Both the position numbers and the translations under genes were made by a program. From Planctomycetota bacterium (GTDB lineage Bacteria; Planctomycetota; Phycisphaerae; Phycisphaerales; UBA1924), in contig JANRJM010000017.1 of the NCBI GenBank assembly GCA_033763975.1, forward strand, positions 234,045 to 298,044: a DNA stretch of 64,000 nt, given 5' to 3'. Position 1 is the first letter of the stretch, and every line of letters begins with the position of its first letter. Below the pieces are notes generated by a model. That model made no database searches. It saw only the letters and a list, made by a program, of their open reading frames with translations, and had not been told where the DNA came from. Shown here piece by piece: positions 1 through 8,748 of this stretch.

Positions 1-350
1 CCGATGAGCACGATGATGGCGATCGCCCGTCGCGCCGGGGGCATCTCGGCGATGACCTTGATGCCGATGAACTTCGACAGCGTGTAGCCCAGCACCTGCG
101 CCACGACGACGATGATCTTGAACCCGTAGCCGAAGAACTCCTCGTCGAACGAGGCGGCGGTGAACGGCTTGCGGAAGCCGTACATCGCGAAGTAGGTGAC
201 GAACGCCGCGAGGATCGACCACGTCGCCCAGAACGCGTCGCGCGACACGGACCGGGGCGCGGGCGTCGCGCCGTTCGGGGGCGTGTGCGATGGCTGGAGC
301 GTGGGCCAGGTTTCCCCGGGCGTTCCCTGCGGCGTGGTGTCCTTGGTCAT
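1..350 (-). CDS. DUF5690-family membrane protein, N-terminal part (partial)
   Basis: Only the first 116 codons lie in the window; the gene runs off the left edge. The ATG at 350 opens a Pro/Thr-rich cytoplasmic tail of about 37 residues. A hydrophobic segment follows, then the motif MYGFRKPFTAASF, and then GYTLSKFIGIKVIAEMPPARR leading into a second hydrophobic stretch. The FRKPF and SKFIGIK signatures are those I associate with DUF5690, a multi-pass MFS-like family of unknown substrate in Bacteroidota and Planctomycetota. No good ribosome binding site is seen just upstream of the ATG. The family call rests on motif memory; transport activity is inferred only. Confidence 0.7.
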   Translation of the reverse strand, partial: MTKDTTPQGTPGETWPTLQPSHTPPNGATPAPRSVSRDAFWATWSILAAFVTYFAMYGFRKPFTAASFDEEFFGYGFKIIVVVAQVLGYTLSKFIGIKVIAEMPPARRAIAIIVLI

Positions 351-503
351 GGGGGAGGTAGTGTGCCAGCGTTGGCCCTCGCGTGCGCGGGTGCGGGCAG
401 GTTTGACGAAATCTCAACACGCCCGCGGCGCGCGGGGCCCCGCGCCCTCTGCTAGCGTGTGGGCTTGTCGTCGCCCGGGATCGCCCGGGGCGAAAGGAGC
501 GCC

Positions 504-1070
504 ATGCACCCCATCACCGCACAGATCATCGAGATGTTCCGCTCGCGGGGCTCGTCGCAGTACGGGCACGAGGCGGTCACGCAGTTGCAGCACGGCCTGC
601 AGGCCGCCTGGCTCGCGGAGAAGGAGGGCGCCGACGCGGAGTTGATCTCGGCGGCGTTGCTGCACGACGTCGGGCACCTGCTGCACGACCTGCCCGACGA
701 CGCGCCCGACCAGGGGATCGACGACCGGCACGAGGTGCTGGGCGAGCGCTGGCTGGACAAGCACTTCTCGGATCGCGTGGTGGAGCCGGTCCGGCTGCAC
801 GTGGACGCGAAGCGGTACCTGTGCGCCGCGGAGCGCGGGTATCTGGAGCTGCTGAGCGAGCCGTCGCGCCAGAGCCTGATGCTGCAGGGCGGGCCGATGA
901 AGGGGAATGAACTGGCGGCGTTCGAGTCGCACCCGCACCGCGATCGTGCCGTGCGCCTGCGCCGGTGGGACGACCAGGCGAAGGACCCGGCGCTCGAGAC
1001 GCCCCCGATCGAGCACTTCGCGCCGTACCTCGACGAGGCCGCCGGCCTGGCGTCGGAGCACGCGCGATGA
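504..1070 (+). CDS. PhnZ-like HD-domain oxygenase (phosphonate degradation-associated)
   Basis: This 188-residue protein matches the HD-domain mixed-valent di-iron oxygenases typified by PhnZ, which cleaves the C-P bond of 2-amino-1-hydroxyethylphosphonate to glycine and phosphate. Visible signatures are Tyr20 and Glu23 in the PhnZ-type substrate lid (YGHEAVTQ), His30, the HD motif His54-Asp55 with His58 (LLHDVGHLLHD), a later DDRHE, RLHVDAKRYLC, LQGGPM and RRWDDQAK. This run of motifs is specific to the phosphonate-associated HD subfamily rather than to generic HD phosphohydrolases. The ATG at 504 was chosen because AAAGGAGC precedes it by a normal distance; an upstream in-frame GTG lacks this. 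Its stop overlaps the start of the next gene (ATGA), so the two are co-translated. No PhnY hydroxylase gene is visible, so the natural substrate is not certain. Confidence 0.8.
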   Translation: MHPITAQIIEMFRSRGSSQYGHEAVTQLQHGLQAAWLAEKEGADAELISAALLHDVGHLLHDLPDDAPDQGIDDRHEVLGERWLDKHFSDRVVEPVRLHVDAKRYLCAAERGYLELLSEPSRQSLMLQGGPMKGNELAAFESHPHRDRAVRLRRWDDQAKDPALETPPIEHFAPYLDEAAGLASEHAR

Positions 1071-2176
1071 GCCGACCGCGCACGATGCGCACGGCACGGA
1101 TGTGGCGGGCCGCCGTCGCGGCGGGCGCGTGCGTCACGGGAGCCGCGGCGGCGCAGAACGCCCCGCCGGGCCCGAGCGTCGCCGGGCAGGCGCAGCCCGC
1201 GCGCACGCTGCCGGTGCCCGCGAAGGACCCGCGCGATTTCCGCGTGTCGGTGCTCGGGTGCCTGCGTCAGAACAAGCCCGCGCCGGGGCTGGCGCGCTAC
1301 GTCGAGCATCGCCCGGATCTGGCGCTGTGGGTGGGCGACAACATCTACGCCGACGCGAAGGACGACCCGGGCATCATCCAGCGCTGCTACGACCAGCTCG
1401 GCGCGAACCCGGACTTTCAGCGCCTGCGGGCGATCGCCCCGGCGATGGTGACGTGGGACGACCACGACTACGGCGACAACAACGAGACGAAGCACTACAC
1501 GCTCAAGAACGAGAGCCGCGAGATGTTCGTGCGGTTCTGGGGTCTCGAGAAGGAGATCCCGAGCACGCAGACGGGCATCTGGTGGTCGCGGGTGATCGAG
1601 ACGTCGGGCAAGCGGCTGCAGGTGATCCTGCTCGACTGCCGCTGGCATCGCGACGAGCCGGGCCCGAGCGCGGACATGCTGGGCGAGGCGCAGTGGGCGT
1701 GGCTGGGCGAGCGCCTCGCGGAGCCGGCGGACCTGCGCCTGCTGGTGACGGGGTCGCAGGTGCTGCTGCCCAAGGAAGCCGGCTCGGAGACGTGGGACGA
1801 GTACCCCGCGGCCCGGGACCGACTGTTCGCGCTCGTGCGCGAGAAGCGGGCGCAGCGGGTGCTGCTCGTCACGGGCGACCAGCACTACGCGGAAGTCTGC
1901 CGCCGGCGCGGCTCGTTCGGGTACGACGCGATCGAGCTGCAGTTCGCGGGGATCAACCAGACCGAGAAGCCCGAGTTCAACCCGTTCCGCGTCTCGCCCT
2001 GCGCGACGGCGCTGCACAGCGACGCGATGATCGACATCCGCTGGGACGCCGACGACTACGAGCCGGCGCACGTGCTCTTCCGCGTCTTTAACAGCAGCAC
2101 CGGGCAGGTCGAGATCGCGTACCGCGTGAACTTCTCGGAGATCGAGGCTGGCTCGGCGGCGAGCGGCGGGAAGTAA
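1067..2176 (+). CDS. PhoD-like phosphatase/phosphodiesterase, exported
   Basis: This 369-residue protein has an N-terminal signal peptide (positive MSRPRTMRTARMWR, then an Ala-rich core ending near AAAAQ). A metallophosphatase core of the PhoD/alkaline phosphatase D type follows. Metal-binding motifs are GDNIYAD (residues 90-96), WDDHDYGDN (130-138), a central LLDCRWHRDE and GDQHYAE (270-276). Family members hydrolyse phosphomonoesters or phosphodiesters outside the cytoplasm with Fe/Ca or similar metals. The ATG at 1067 overlaps the stop of the PhnZ-like gene, which implies coupled translation and suggests a shared role in phosphorus scavenging. That shared role is inference; substrate specificity cannot be read here. 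The N terminus before the core is short compared with classical PhoD. Confidence 0.8.
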   Translation: MSRPRTMRTARMWRAAVAAGACVTGAAAAQNAPPGPSVAGQAQPARTLPVPAKDPRDFRVSVLGCLRQNKPAPGLARYVEHRPDLALWVGDNIYADAKDDPGIIQRCYDQLGANPDFQRLRAIAPAMVTWDDHDYGDNNETKHYTLKNESREMFVRFWGLEKEIPSTQTGIWWSRVIETSGKRLQVILLDCRWHRDEPGPSADMLGEAQWAWLGERLAEPADLRLLVTGSQVLLPKEAGSETWDEYPAARDRLFALVREKRAQRVLLVTGDQHYAEVCRRRGSFGYDAIELQFAGINQTEKPEFNPFRVSPCATALHSDAMIDIRWDADDYEPAHVLFRVFNSSTGQVEIAYRVNFSEIEAGSAASGGK

Positions 2177-2216
2177 CACCGGCGGGCCCGGCCCACGCGT
2201 TCCCATACAGTGCGCC

Positions 2217-2909
2217 GTGCGTACCCGCGACCGGCGCCCGGAACTGATGGACGATCCGGGCATCGACCCTGCCGAACACCGCCGGGCGCTGCGGGCCCTC
2301 TCACGTCTGAACGCTGTTTCGGGCGTGGCCTCGTCGATCCGCCCGCACCTCCTCGAGCTCGCCGCCCGCCACCGGCCCGTGCGATGGCTCGACGTGGCGA
2401 CCGGCGCGGGCGACATCCCCGTCGCAGTCGGGGCGTGGTGCGCCCGGCGGGGCATCGCGCTCGACGCGCACGCGTGCGACATCTCGCCCGTAGCGCTCTC
2501 GCACGCGTCGCGGCGCGCGCAGGACGTCGGGGTTTCACTCACATTCCATGAGGCCGACGCAATCCGGGGTGAACTGCCGGAGGGCTTTCACCTGGCGACG
2601 TGCAACCTGTTCCTGCACCATGTCGACGAGGCGGACGTCGTCCGTGTGCTGCGAGCGCTTGCTCGCAGCGGCGCGCGGGTGCTCGTGAACGACCTGCGCC
2701 GCACGCGGCTCGGGCTGGCGTTGGCGTGGGCGGCGTCGCGCGTCGGCACGCGCTCGCGGGTGGTGCACATCGACGCCGTGCGATCGGTGCGCGGGGCGTT
2801 CACGTCGCGCGAACTGGGCGCGATGGCGGACGAGGCGGGAATGCGGGGGCATCGCATCCGCCATGTCTGGCCGCAGCGAATGCAACTGGAGTGGAACCGC
2901 CCGTCATGA
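2217..2909 (+). CDS. Class I SAM-dependent methyltransferase of a type III PKS operon
   Basis: This 230-residue protein carries a Rossmann SAM-binding motif LDVATGAGD at residues 58-66, an acidic strand-2 end (HACDIS) and NLFLHHVDEADVV, as in class I methyltransferases. The N-terminal PELMDDPGIDPAEHRRALRALSRLN segment resembles methyltransferases found next to bacterial type III polyketide synthases. I place the start at the GTG at 2217; an in-frame ATG lies 10 codons later at 2247. The stop overlaps the ATG of the next gene (ATGA at 2906-2909). In context it probably O- or C-methylates the polyketide made by the third gene. The acceptor is not predictable from sequence. Confidence 0.75.
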   Translation: MRTRDRRPELMDDPGIDPAEHRRALRALSRLNAVSGVASSIRPHLLELAARHRPVRWLDVATGAGDIPVAVGAWCARRGIALDAHACDISPVALSHASRRAQDVGVSLTFHEADAIRGELPEGFHLATCNLFLHHVDEADVVRVLRALARSGARVLVNDLRRTRLGLALAWAASRVGTRSRVVHIDAVRSVRGAFTSRELGAMADEAGMRGHRIRHVWPQRMQLEWNRPS

Positions 2910-4096
2910 CCCTCGCCCCCTCGATGTCGCCCGCCGTGCCCACGTCGGTCGAGGCCACGCCGCTCGAGCACGCCGCCATGCAACGGTGGGACGCGATTGT
3001 CATCGGCGCTGGCCCGGCGGGCGCGCTCGCGGCGGTGCACCTGGCCCGCGCGGGCGCGCGCACGCTGCTCATCAACCGCGATCCGCTGCCCCGGCGCAAG
3101 GTCTGCGGCGGGTGCCTGTCCGACGCCGGCGCCGCGCTGGTGCGTGAGGCGTGCGGGCCGGACGCGCTGCGCGACCATCCCACGCTCGGCGAGTTCGCGC
3201 TGCGCGTGCGAGGCCGCTCGCTGCGCGCGACGGTGACGCCCTTCGTGTCGATCCCTCGCGCGGACCTGGACGCGTGCGTGGCCGGCGCGGCGGTGCGCGC
3301 GGGCGCGACGTTCGTCGTCGCGCGGGCGCGCTGCATCGCGACGGGCGTCGTCGAGGCCGACGACGGCGCCGGCGTGCATGCCCTGCGAGGCGGCGTGGTG
3401 ATCGCGGCCGACGGGCTGGCGGGGTCATCCCTTTCGCACGACCCCCGATTCGCGTGGCGCGTCGCGCGCGGGCCACGCGTGGGGCTGGGCGCGATCGCGC
3501 CAGCGGACGGCCTTCCCGTGCGGGACGGCGCGATCACCATGCTGTGCGCCCGCGCGGGCTACGTCGGCATCGCGCCGCTGCGCGACGGGCGCGCATCGGT
3601 CGCGGCGGCGGTCAACCCCGCCACGATCCGCGCCCGCGGGCCCGCCGGGGCGCTCGGCGCCATCGCCGCGTCGTGCGGCGTGGACCCCGCGCCGTTCGAA
3701 CGCCTGACGCTCGCCGGCACGCCCGCGCTCACCCGCATGCGCCGGCGCGTCGAGGGCGACCGGCTGCTCCTGGTCGGCGACGCCGCGGGCTACGTCGAGC
3801 CCTTCACCGGCGAGGGCATGACCTGGGCGCTGCGGTGCGGGGCGGCGTGCGTGCCCGTGGCGCTCGAGATGCTGCACGCCCGCGCCCCGGCGGGCGCGTG
3901 GACCTCGCACCTGCGCCGCCTGCTCGCCCCTGCGCGCCTTCGCTGCCGGGTGGTGTCATTGGGCGTGCGCAGCGCGCCGGTCCTGGCCGGCGTCGTGCAC
4001 GCCGCGGGCGCCGTGGCGCCGGGGATCGTCAACGCGATCGCGCGGCGTATGTCGCGACCGGTGTTCATGGGCGCGCTCGCGGGGACGCGCGGGTGA
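2906..4096 (+). CDS. FAD-dependent oxidoreductase (geranylgeranyl reductase-like) of the PKS operon
   Basis: This 396-residue flavoprotein has a dinucleotide-binding GAGPAG at residues 34-39, a CGGC pair (67-70) after the second beta strand, and the second FAD motif GDAAGYVEPFTGEGM starting at 291. That layout is typical of the geranylgeranyl reductase/halogenase-like monooxygenase superfamily. The ATG at 2906 overlaps the methyltransferase stop. A Met at residue 25 just before the flavin fold is an alternative start. The 3' end overlaps the GTG start of the polyketide synthase. It likely reduces or oxidises the PKS product (for example hydroxylation or quinone formation), but sequence does not say which. 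Confidence 0.75.
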   Translation: MTLAPSMSPAVPTSVEATPLEHAAMQRWDAIVIGAGPAGALAAVHLARAGARTLLINRDPLPRRKVCGGCLSDAGAALVREACGPDALRDHPTLGEFALRVRGRSLRATVTPFVSIPRADLDACVAGAAVRAGATFVVARARCIATGVVEADDGAGVHALRGGVVIAADGLAGSSLSHDPRFAWRVARGPRVGLGAIAPADGLPVRDGAITMLCARAGYVGIAPLRDGRASVAAAVNPATIRARGPAGALGAIAASCGVDPAPFERLTLAGTPALTRMRRRVEGDRLLLVGDAAGYVEPFTGEGMTWALRCGAACVPVALEMLHARAPAGAWTSHLRRLLAPARLRCRVVSLGVRSAPVLAGVVHAAGAVAPGIVNAIARRMSRPVFMGALAGTRG

Positions 4097-5175
4097 CGGC
4101 CACCCTGCGAGCGATCGGGACGTGCGTGCCCGAGCACGCGCTCACGCGCGCCGAGGCCGCGCGACTGGCGGGCGAGATCTCCGGCGCCGACGAGCGCCGC
4201 GCGCGGATGCTGCGCGCCCTGGCCGACCGAACGGGGATCGACCGTCGCGGGCTGACGATCGCCGACGGCACGGGCGGGCAGTCGTTCTACCGCGCGGGGC
4301 GCCCGCCGACCACGGGCGAGCGCATGGAGGCCTACCGCGGGGCGAGCCTGGGCATGGCCGAGCCGGCGTGCCGCGACGCGCTGCGGCGTGCGGGCGTCGA
4401 CGCCTCGTCCGTCACGCACGTCGTGGTCGCGTCGTGCACCGGGTTCGGCGCGCCGGGGATCGACCAGGCGCTGATGCGCGGGCTCGGCATTCCGCGCGAC
4501 GCGCGACGCACGATCGTCGGGTTCATGGGGTGCCACGGCGCGATCAACGCCCTGGCCGTGGGCGCCGCGTTCACGCACGCCGACCCCGACGCCGTCGTGC
4601 TCGTGTGCGCGGTCGAGGTCTGCGGGCTGCACTTCTCGTTCGACGATGAGCCCGATCATGTCCTCGCCAACACGCTCTTCGCCGACGGCGCCGCGGCCGC
4701 AATCCTCACCGGGCGCCCCGCGCCGGGATGCCCGCACATCTGTTCGACCGCCAGCGTGCTCATCCCGGATTCACACACCCTCATGCGCTGGGACATCGGC
4801 GACCACGGCTTTCGGATGCGGCTGTCGCCCAAGGTGCCCGACGTGCTCGCGACCCACGTCCCCGCCTGGATCGACGGCGTGCTGCGCGACCGAGGCCTCG
4901 CCCGCGCGGACGTCGGCGGGTGGGCGATCCACCCGGGCGGCCCGCGCATCGTCGACGTGCTGCGAGAATCGCTCGGGCTCCGCGACGATCAGGTCGAGCC
5001 CTCACGCAAGGTGCTCCGCAGCCACGGGAACATGTCGTCCGCGACGGTGCTGTTCATCTTGCGCGACCTCTGGGCGCGCGACGCCGCCACGCCCTGGGTC
5101 GGCATGGCGTTCGGCCCCGGGCTCGCGGGCGAGGCGGTCGTGCTCGGCGCGCCACAGAAGGCGAGTGCTCCCTGA
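4093..5175 (+). CDS. Type III polyketide synthase (chalcone/stilbene synthase family)
   Basis: This 360-residue ketosynthase has the complete type III PKS triad: Cys147 in VGFMGCHGA, His280 in GWAIHPGGPR and Asn313 in SHGNMSSAT. CTGFGAPGIDQ precedes the active site as in bacterial alkylpyrone/alkylresorcinol-type enzymes. These enzymes condense an acyl-CoA starter with malonyl-CoA and need no carrier protein. Length is normal for the family. The GTG at 4093 overlaps the previous stop (GTGA), giving a tightly coupled three-gene operon with the methyltransferase and oxidoreductase. Product class (alkylpyrone, resorcinol or acylphloroglucinol) is inference from neighbours only. Confidence 0.9.
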   Translation: MTATLRAIGTCVPEHALTRAEAARLAGEISGADERRARMLRALADRTGIDRRGLTIADGTGGQSFYRAGRPPTTGERMEAYRGASLGMAEPACRDALRRAGVDASSVTHVVVASCTGFGAPGIDQALMRGLGIPRDARRTIVGFMGCHGAINALAVGAAFTHADPDAVVLVCAVEVCGLHFSFDDEPDHVLANTLFADGAAAAILTGRPAPGCPHICSTASVLIPDSHTLMRWDIGDHGFRMRLSPKVPDVLATHVPAWIDGVLRDRGLARADVGGWAIHPGGPRIVDVLRESLGLRDDQVEPSRKVLRSHGNMSSATVLFILRDLWARDAATPWVGMAFGPGLAGEAVVLGAPQKASAP

Positions 5176-5225
5176 AGAGCACCCGCCTGCGGCGTGGTGA
5201 GTCAACTGCGGACCGTGGGGTCCGC
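5165..5225. terminator. Paired hairpins between convergent genes
   Basis: Two inverted repeats sit between the PKS and adenosylhomocysteinase stop codons. GTGCTC (5165-5170) pairs with GAGCAC (5177-5182), with the PKS stop codon in the loop. GCGGACC (5208-5214) pairs with GGTCCGC (5219-5225) across a 4-base loop, ending one base before the other gene's stop codon. Neither has a strong T-run, so this is a likely but unproven bidirectional terminator. Confidence 0.45.
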
Positions 5226-6758
5226 TCAATAGCGGTAGTGGTCGGGCTTGTACGGGCCGTCCTTCGGCACGCCGAGGTACGACGCCTGGTCGTCGCGGAG
5301 CGTGGTGAGGCGCACGCCGAGCTTCTCGAGGTGCAGGCGGGCGACCATCTCGTCGAGCTTCTTGGGCAGCGTGTAGACCTTGCCCGTCTCGTACTTGATG
5401 CCGGCCATCGTCGGCTTGCCCTGCGCGTTCGCCCACAGGTCCATCTGCGCGACGACCTGGTTCGTGAACGACGCGGACATCACGAACGAGGGGTGCCCGG
5501 TGGCGCAGCCCAGGTTCATCAGGCGGCCCTCGGCGAGGATGAGGATCGACTTCTCGCGCCCGCCCGCTCCGGCGGCGGGGAAGACGAACTCGTCGTACTG
5601 GGGCTTGATGTTCACGCGCTTCACGCCCGGGTGCTTCGCCAGCCCGGCCATGTCGATCTCGTTGTCGAAGTGCCCGATGTTCGCGACGATCGCCTTGTCC
5701 TTCATCGCGCGCATGTGGTCGACGGTGATCACGTTTCTGTTGCCCGTGGCGGTGATGAAGATGTCCGCCGTGCCCAGCACGTCCTCGAGCGTCACGACCT
5801 GGTACCCCTCCATGGCGGCCTGGAGCGCGCAGATCGGGTCGATCTCCGTCACCACCACGCGGGCGCCCTGGCCCTTGAGCGCCTGGCAGCAGCCCTTGCC
5901 CACGTCGCCGTAGCCCAGCACGACCGCGACCTTTCCGCTCAGCATCACGTCGGTCGCGCGGTTGAGCCCGTCGACCAGCGAGTGCCGGCAGCCGTAGAGG
6001 TTGTCGAACTTGCTCTTGGTGGCGCTGTCGTTCACGTTGATCGCGGGGAACATGAGCTTCCCGCTCTTCTGCATGTCGTAGAGGCGGTGCACGCCGGTGG
6101 TGGTCTCTTCCGACACGCCCTTGATGCCCTGGATGACGCGCGTCCAGCGCCCGGGCTTGTTCGCCTGGTCCTGGCGGAGGAGTTTGAGGATCACGCCCCA
6201 CTCCTCGGGGTCGTTGGCCTCGTCGAACGCGGGCACCTTGCCGGCGCCCTCGAACTCAAAGCCCTTGTGCACGAGCAGCGTGGCGTCGCCCCCGTCGTCG
6301 AGGAGCATGTTGGGCCCCTGCCCGCCGGCGAAGTTGAAGATCTGGTCGGTGCACCACCAGTACTCGTCCAGCGTCTCGCCCTTCCAGGCGAAGACGGGCG
6401 TCCCGCGCGGGGCCTCGGGAGTGCCGTGCCGCCCCACCGCGACCGCGGCGGCGGCGGAGTCCTGCGTGCTGAAGATGTTGCACGACGCCCAGCGCACGTC
6501 CGCGCCGAGCTCGACGAGCGTCTCGATCAGCACCGCCGTCTGCACGGTCATGTGCAGCGAGCCGGCGATGCGGGCGCCCGCGAGGGGCTTGCCCGGGCCG
6601 TACTTCTCGCGGAGCGCCATCAGCCCGGGCATCTCGTGCTCGGCAAGGCGGATCTCGTGGCGCCCGAGCGTGGCGAGCGACAGGTCGCGCACCTTGAAGT
6701 CGGGCGCGTCGGTGCGAACGGTGGAGGGCGTCACGGGCTTGGCGGCTGCGGTGGTCAT
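5226..6758 (-). CDS. ahcY: Adenosylhomocysteinase (S-adenosyl-L-homocysteine hydrolase)
   Basis: This 510-residue cytosolic enzyme hydrolyses S-adenosylhomocysteine to adenosine and homocysteine with a bound NAD and removes the product inhibitor of methyltransferases. Clear signatures are [25 protein letters not shown], the NAD-binding GYGDVGKG (282-289), and a C terminus ending YKPDHYRY as in the family. It is at the long end of the family, from a short N-terminal extension and the insertion found in many bacterial forms. GGAG lies about 8 bases before the ATG at 6758. It follows the SahR-like regulator gene on the same strand with a 100-base gap, so co-transcription and control by cellular SAH level are likely. 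Confidence 0.97.
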   Translation of the reverse strand: MTTAAAKPVTPSTVRTDAPDFKVRDLSLATLGRHEIRLAEHEMPGLMALREKYGPGKPLAGARIAGSLHMTVQTAVLIETLVELGADVRWASCNIFSTQDSAAAAVAVGRHGTPEAPRGTPVFAWKGETLDEYWWCTDQIFNFAGGQGPNMLLDDGGDATLLVHKGFEFEGAGKVPAFDEANDPEEWGVILKLLRQDQANKPGRWTRVIQGIKGVSEETTTGVHRLYDMQKSGKLMFPAINVNDSATKSKFDNLYGCRHSLVDGLNRATDVMLSGKVAVVLGYGDVGKGCCQALKGQGARVVVTEIDPICALQAAMEGYQVVTLEDVLGTADIFITATGNRNVITVDHMRAMKDKAIVANIGHFDNEIDMAGLAKHPGVKRVNIKPQYDEFVFPAAGAGGREKSILILAEGRLMNLGCATGHPSFVMSASFTNQVVAQMDLWANAQGKPTMAGIKYETGKVYTLPKKLDEMVARLHLEKLGVRLTTLRDDQASYLGVPKDGPYKPDHYRY

Positions 6759-6858
6759 TCGTGTCTCCGTTGCGGCGTCGCACGCCGCGGTTCGATGGGT
6801 GATTCGTCCGACCGGATCTCTCCGGTGCTTCGTCTGTCGTGCGCTTCGGATTCCCTGC

Positions 6859-7815
6859 CTACTTCACTCGTCCCGTGGCGGCGAACAACCCGGGACCCTT
6901 GGCGCCCGGATCGCCCGGGAGTTCGTGGTACACGCAATCGGCGAACCCCGCCGCCTGCATCAGCCCCAGGATCTCCTCGCGCGAGAATCCCAGCTTCTTG
7001 TGCCCCATCAGGCGGCGGTATTCCTCACGCTCGTGCTCGATCATGTCCACGATGAGCACCTTCCCGCCCGATCGCTCCCGACGCAGGATCCGCCGGATCT
7101 CCGCCAGCGCCTGGTCCGGGTGATCGATGTGGTGCAGCACCAGCACGCAGACCGCGGCGTCGACGCACGCGTCGGGCAGCCCGGTTTGCTCGAGCCCCGC
7201 CTCGACAAAGTCCACGTTCGCCACGTGATCAAGACGCTTGCGGGCCGCGTCCAGCATCGGGCCCGACAGATCCACCGCGTACACGCGCTCCACGAACGGC
7301 GCGAGAAACTCCGACGCGTTCCCCGTCCCGCAGCCCAGGTCGGCGATGACCCAGTCGCGGTGGATGAGGCTCAGCAGCGCCACGCTCGTGAACCGCCCGC
7401 CGAAGAGCTCGGCCCGCAGCGTGTCCCACTCGCCCGCGTGACGCCCGAAAAACGCCTGACTGTCCGTTCGCCGCTCGGCCAGCACGCCCTTGAGGCGGCG
7501 GAGATCGTCGGCCAGATCGGCATCGCCCCCGATCTGATCGCGCACCGCCGACCACAGCGTGCGCGCCTCGGGCGACAACTCGTCGGGCACGAGGCTGAAG
7601 TAGCTCGCCGTGCCCTCCTGCCGCCGCACCAGCCAGCCCGCGTCGGCCAGGGTCTTGAGGTGCCGGCTCACCGTCGATTGCGGGAGCTGCAGCACCTGGG
7701 CGATCTCGCCCACCGACAGCTCCTGCATCTCCACAAGGCGCAGCAGACGCAGCCGCGCAACCTCGCTGAGCGAGGCGAGCCGGTCAAGCAGAGATGATTC
7801 GCGGCGGGCTTTCAT
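6859..7815 (-). CDS. SahR-like ArsR-family repressor fused to a SAM-binding methyltransferase domain
   Basis: This 318-residue protein has an N-terminal winged helix of ArsR type (about residues 8-75, [30 protein letters not shown]). It is joined to a class I methyltransferase fold with DLGCGTG at 159-165 and [14 protein letters not shown]. Proteins of this build next to ahcY include SahR, which senses S-adenosylhomocysteine and represses SAM-cycle genes. Here ahcY is the next gene downstream. The ATG at 7815 lies inside a perfect palindrome (7811-7832) immediately after a sigma70-like promoter, so autorepression is strongly suggested. Whether the methyltransferase domain still catalyses or only binds ligand is unknown. 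Confidence 0.85.
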   Translation of the reverse strand: MKARRESSLLDRLASLSEVARLRLLRLVEMQELSVGEIAQVLQLPQSTVSRHLKTLADAGWLVRRQEGTASYFSLVPDELSPEARTLWSAVRDQIGGDADLADDLRRLKGVLAERRTDSQAFFGRHAGEWDTLRAELFGGRFTSVALLSLIHRDWVIADLGCGTGNASEFLAPFVERVYAVDLSGPMLDAARKRLDHVANVDFVEAGLEQTGLPDACVDAAVCVLVLHHIDHPDQALAEIRRILRRERSGGKVLIVDMIEHEREEYRRLMGHKKLGFSREEILGLMQAAGFADCVYHELPGDPGAKGPGLFAATGRVK

Positions 7816-7832
7816 CCGTGTATCCGGATGAA
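7811..7832. promoter_or_regulatory. Palindromic operator overlapping the start codon of the SahR-like gene
   Basis: TTCATCCG (7811-7818), a 6-base spacer and CGGATGAA (7825-7832) form a perfect 8-bp inverted repeat, a size typical of a winged-helix dimer site. It covers the expected transcription start and the ATG of the regulator gene, and touches the -10 box. No second perfect copy is seen in the gap before ahcY. Confidence 0.75.
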
Positions 7833-7859
7833 GCGTAGAACGCCCCCCACGCTTGTCAA
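7832..7859 (-). promoter_or_regulatory. Sigma70-like promoter of the regulator-ahcY operon
   Basis: On the minus strand TTGACA (7859-7854) is followed after 16 bases by TACGCT (7837-7832). The expected transcription start, near 7825, leaves only about 10 bases of leader before the ATG at 7815, all within the palindromic operator. The -35 is a consensus match and the -10 is a weaker one. Confidence 0.6.
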
Positions 7860-7872
7860 GCGCCCTGGCGGA

Positions 7873-8601
7873 TTATCGCGCTCCGGTGCTCAACTCCCGA
7901 AGTTCCTCTGGCGGGATCCCGAAGGTCGGTCCGGGAACCTCGCCCAGGCGGCGGGCCTCCTCGATGATCTCCGGGTTATCGGGGTTCAGGAAGTACGCCA
8001 TCCGCAGCCGCCGCACCTGCCGCGGGCGATCGTTGATCGCGCCGTAGAAGTCGGCGATCTCGCGCTGCACCTGCCACGAGCGGCCCTGGTCGAGCTTCGA
8101 CGCCGTCAGCAGCGCTTGGCGGGCCTCGTCGAGGTTGCCCAGGCGCGTGGCGTAGCGGGCCTGGCGGAGGAAATCGAACACGCGCCCGCGCTCGGTCGTG
8201 GCCCGCGCCAGCAGCACCTGCAGCGCCTCGCGCTCGCCCGCCTGGTACATCGCCTCGGCCAGCGCGTCGGTGTAGTCGTCGCGCAGCGGGAAGACGTCGG
8301 TGCAAATGGTGAGTTGCTCGATGGCCTCGCGAGGCTGGCCGGAACGGATCAGCGCCACGCCGTAGCGGTACCGGGCCTCGACCGCCTCGGGGCGACGATC
8401 GACATACGTCGCGTAGTCGGGCACCGCCTCGGCGTAGTTCTGCCGCCCGAAGTTGTCGTCGGCGTCGGCGAGCACCTTGTGCAGCGGGCGACCTTTCGCG
8501 CAGCCGCCCAGCGCCAGGAGCCCGGCGAGCGGCAGGCACACGGCGAGCGCGGCGAGCCGCGCGGAGCGGCCGGAACAGGCGGTGAAACGAGGAATCGGCA
8601 T
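7873..8601 (-). CDS. TPR-containing lipoprotein
   Basis: This 242-residue protein has a lipoprotein signal peptide ending in the lipobox LGGC with Cys34. The mature part is helical with TPR-like repeats (NFGRQNYAEAVPDYATYVDRRPEAVEARYRYGVALIRSGQPREAIEQL, and two more degenerate units). It is therefore expected to be membrane-anchored in the periplasmic space and to bind other proteins. It lies upstream of the SahR-like gene on the same strand with a 57-base gap that holds that gene's own promoter. Start is the ATG at 8601. No specific partner can be named. Confidence 0.75.
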   Translation of the reverse strand: MPIPRFTACSGRSARLAALAVCLPLAGLLALGGCAKGRPLHKVLADADDNFGRQNYAEAVPDYATYVDRRPEAVEARYRYGVALIRSGQPREAIEQLTICTDVFPLRDDYTDALAEAMYQAGEREALQVLLARATTERGRVFDFLRQARYATRLGNLDEARQALLTASKLDQGRSWQVQREIADFYGAINDRPRQVRRLRMAYFLNPDNPEIIEEARRLGEVPGPTFGIPPEELRELSTGAR

Positions 8602-8748
8602 CGAGCGGTCTCCGGGCGTCCCTCGCGGGCGGACGCGGGGATGATGCTATCGTGCGACGGGACGCGGCAGCGTGAATGGCCGGCGGGCAGTTCTCCCGCA
8701 GGCCGGGCTGGATTCCCGGGCCGCCGGACCGGCGAAGGGGTGCGGCCG

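Noticed and set aside
452..2542. Long minus-strand open frames opposite the PhnZ, PhoD-like and methyltransferase genes
   Set aside because: The translation is Arg/Ala/Pro-rich with no motif and lies opposite genes with clear signatures; it is a high-G+C shadow.
6759..6858. SAH riboswitch before ahcY
   Set aside because: The 100-base gap lacks the conserved SAH riboswitch core; control through the upstream repressor fits better.
4728..7055. Long plus-strand open frame opposite ahcY
   Set aside because: Mirror of a highly conserved enzyme gene; no domain and it crosses the ahcY and regulator genes.
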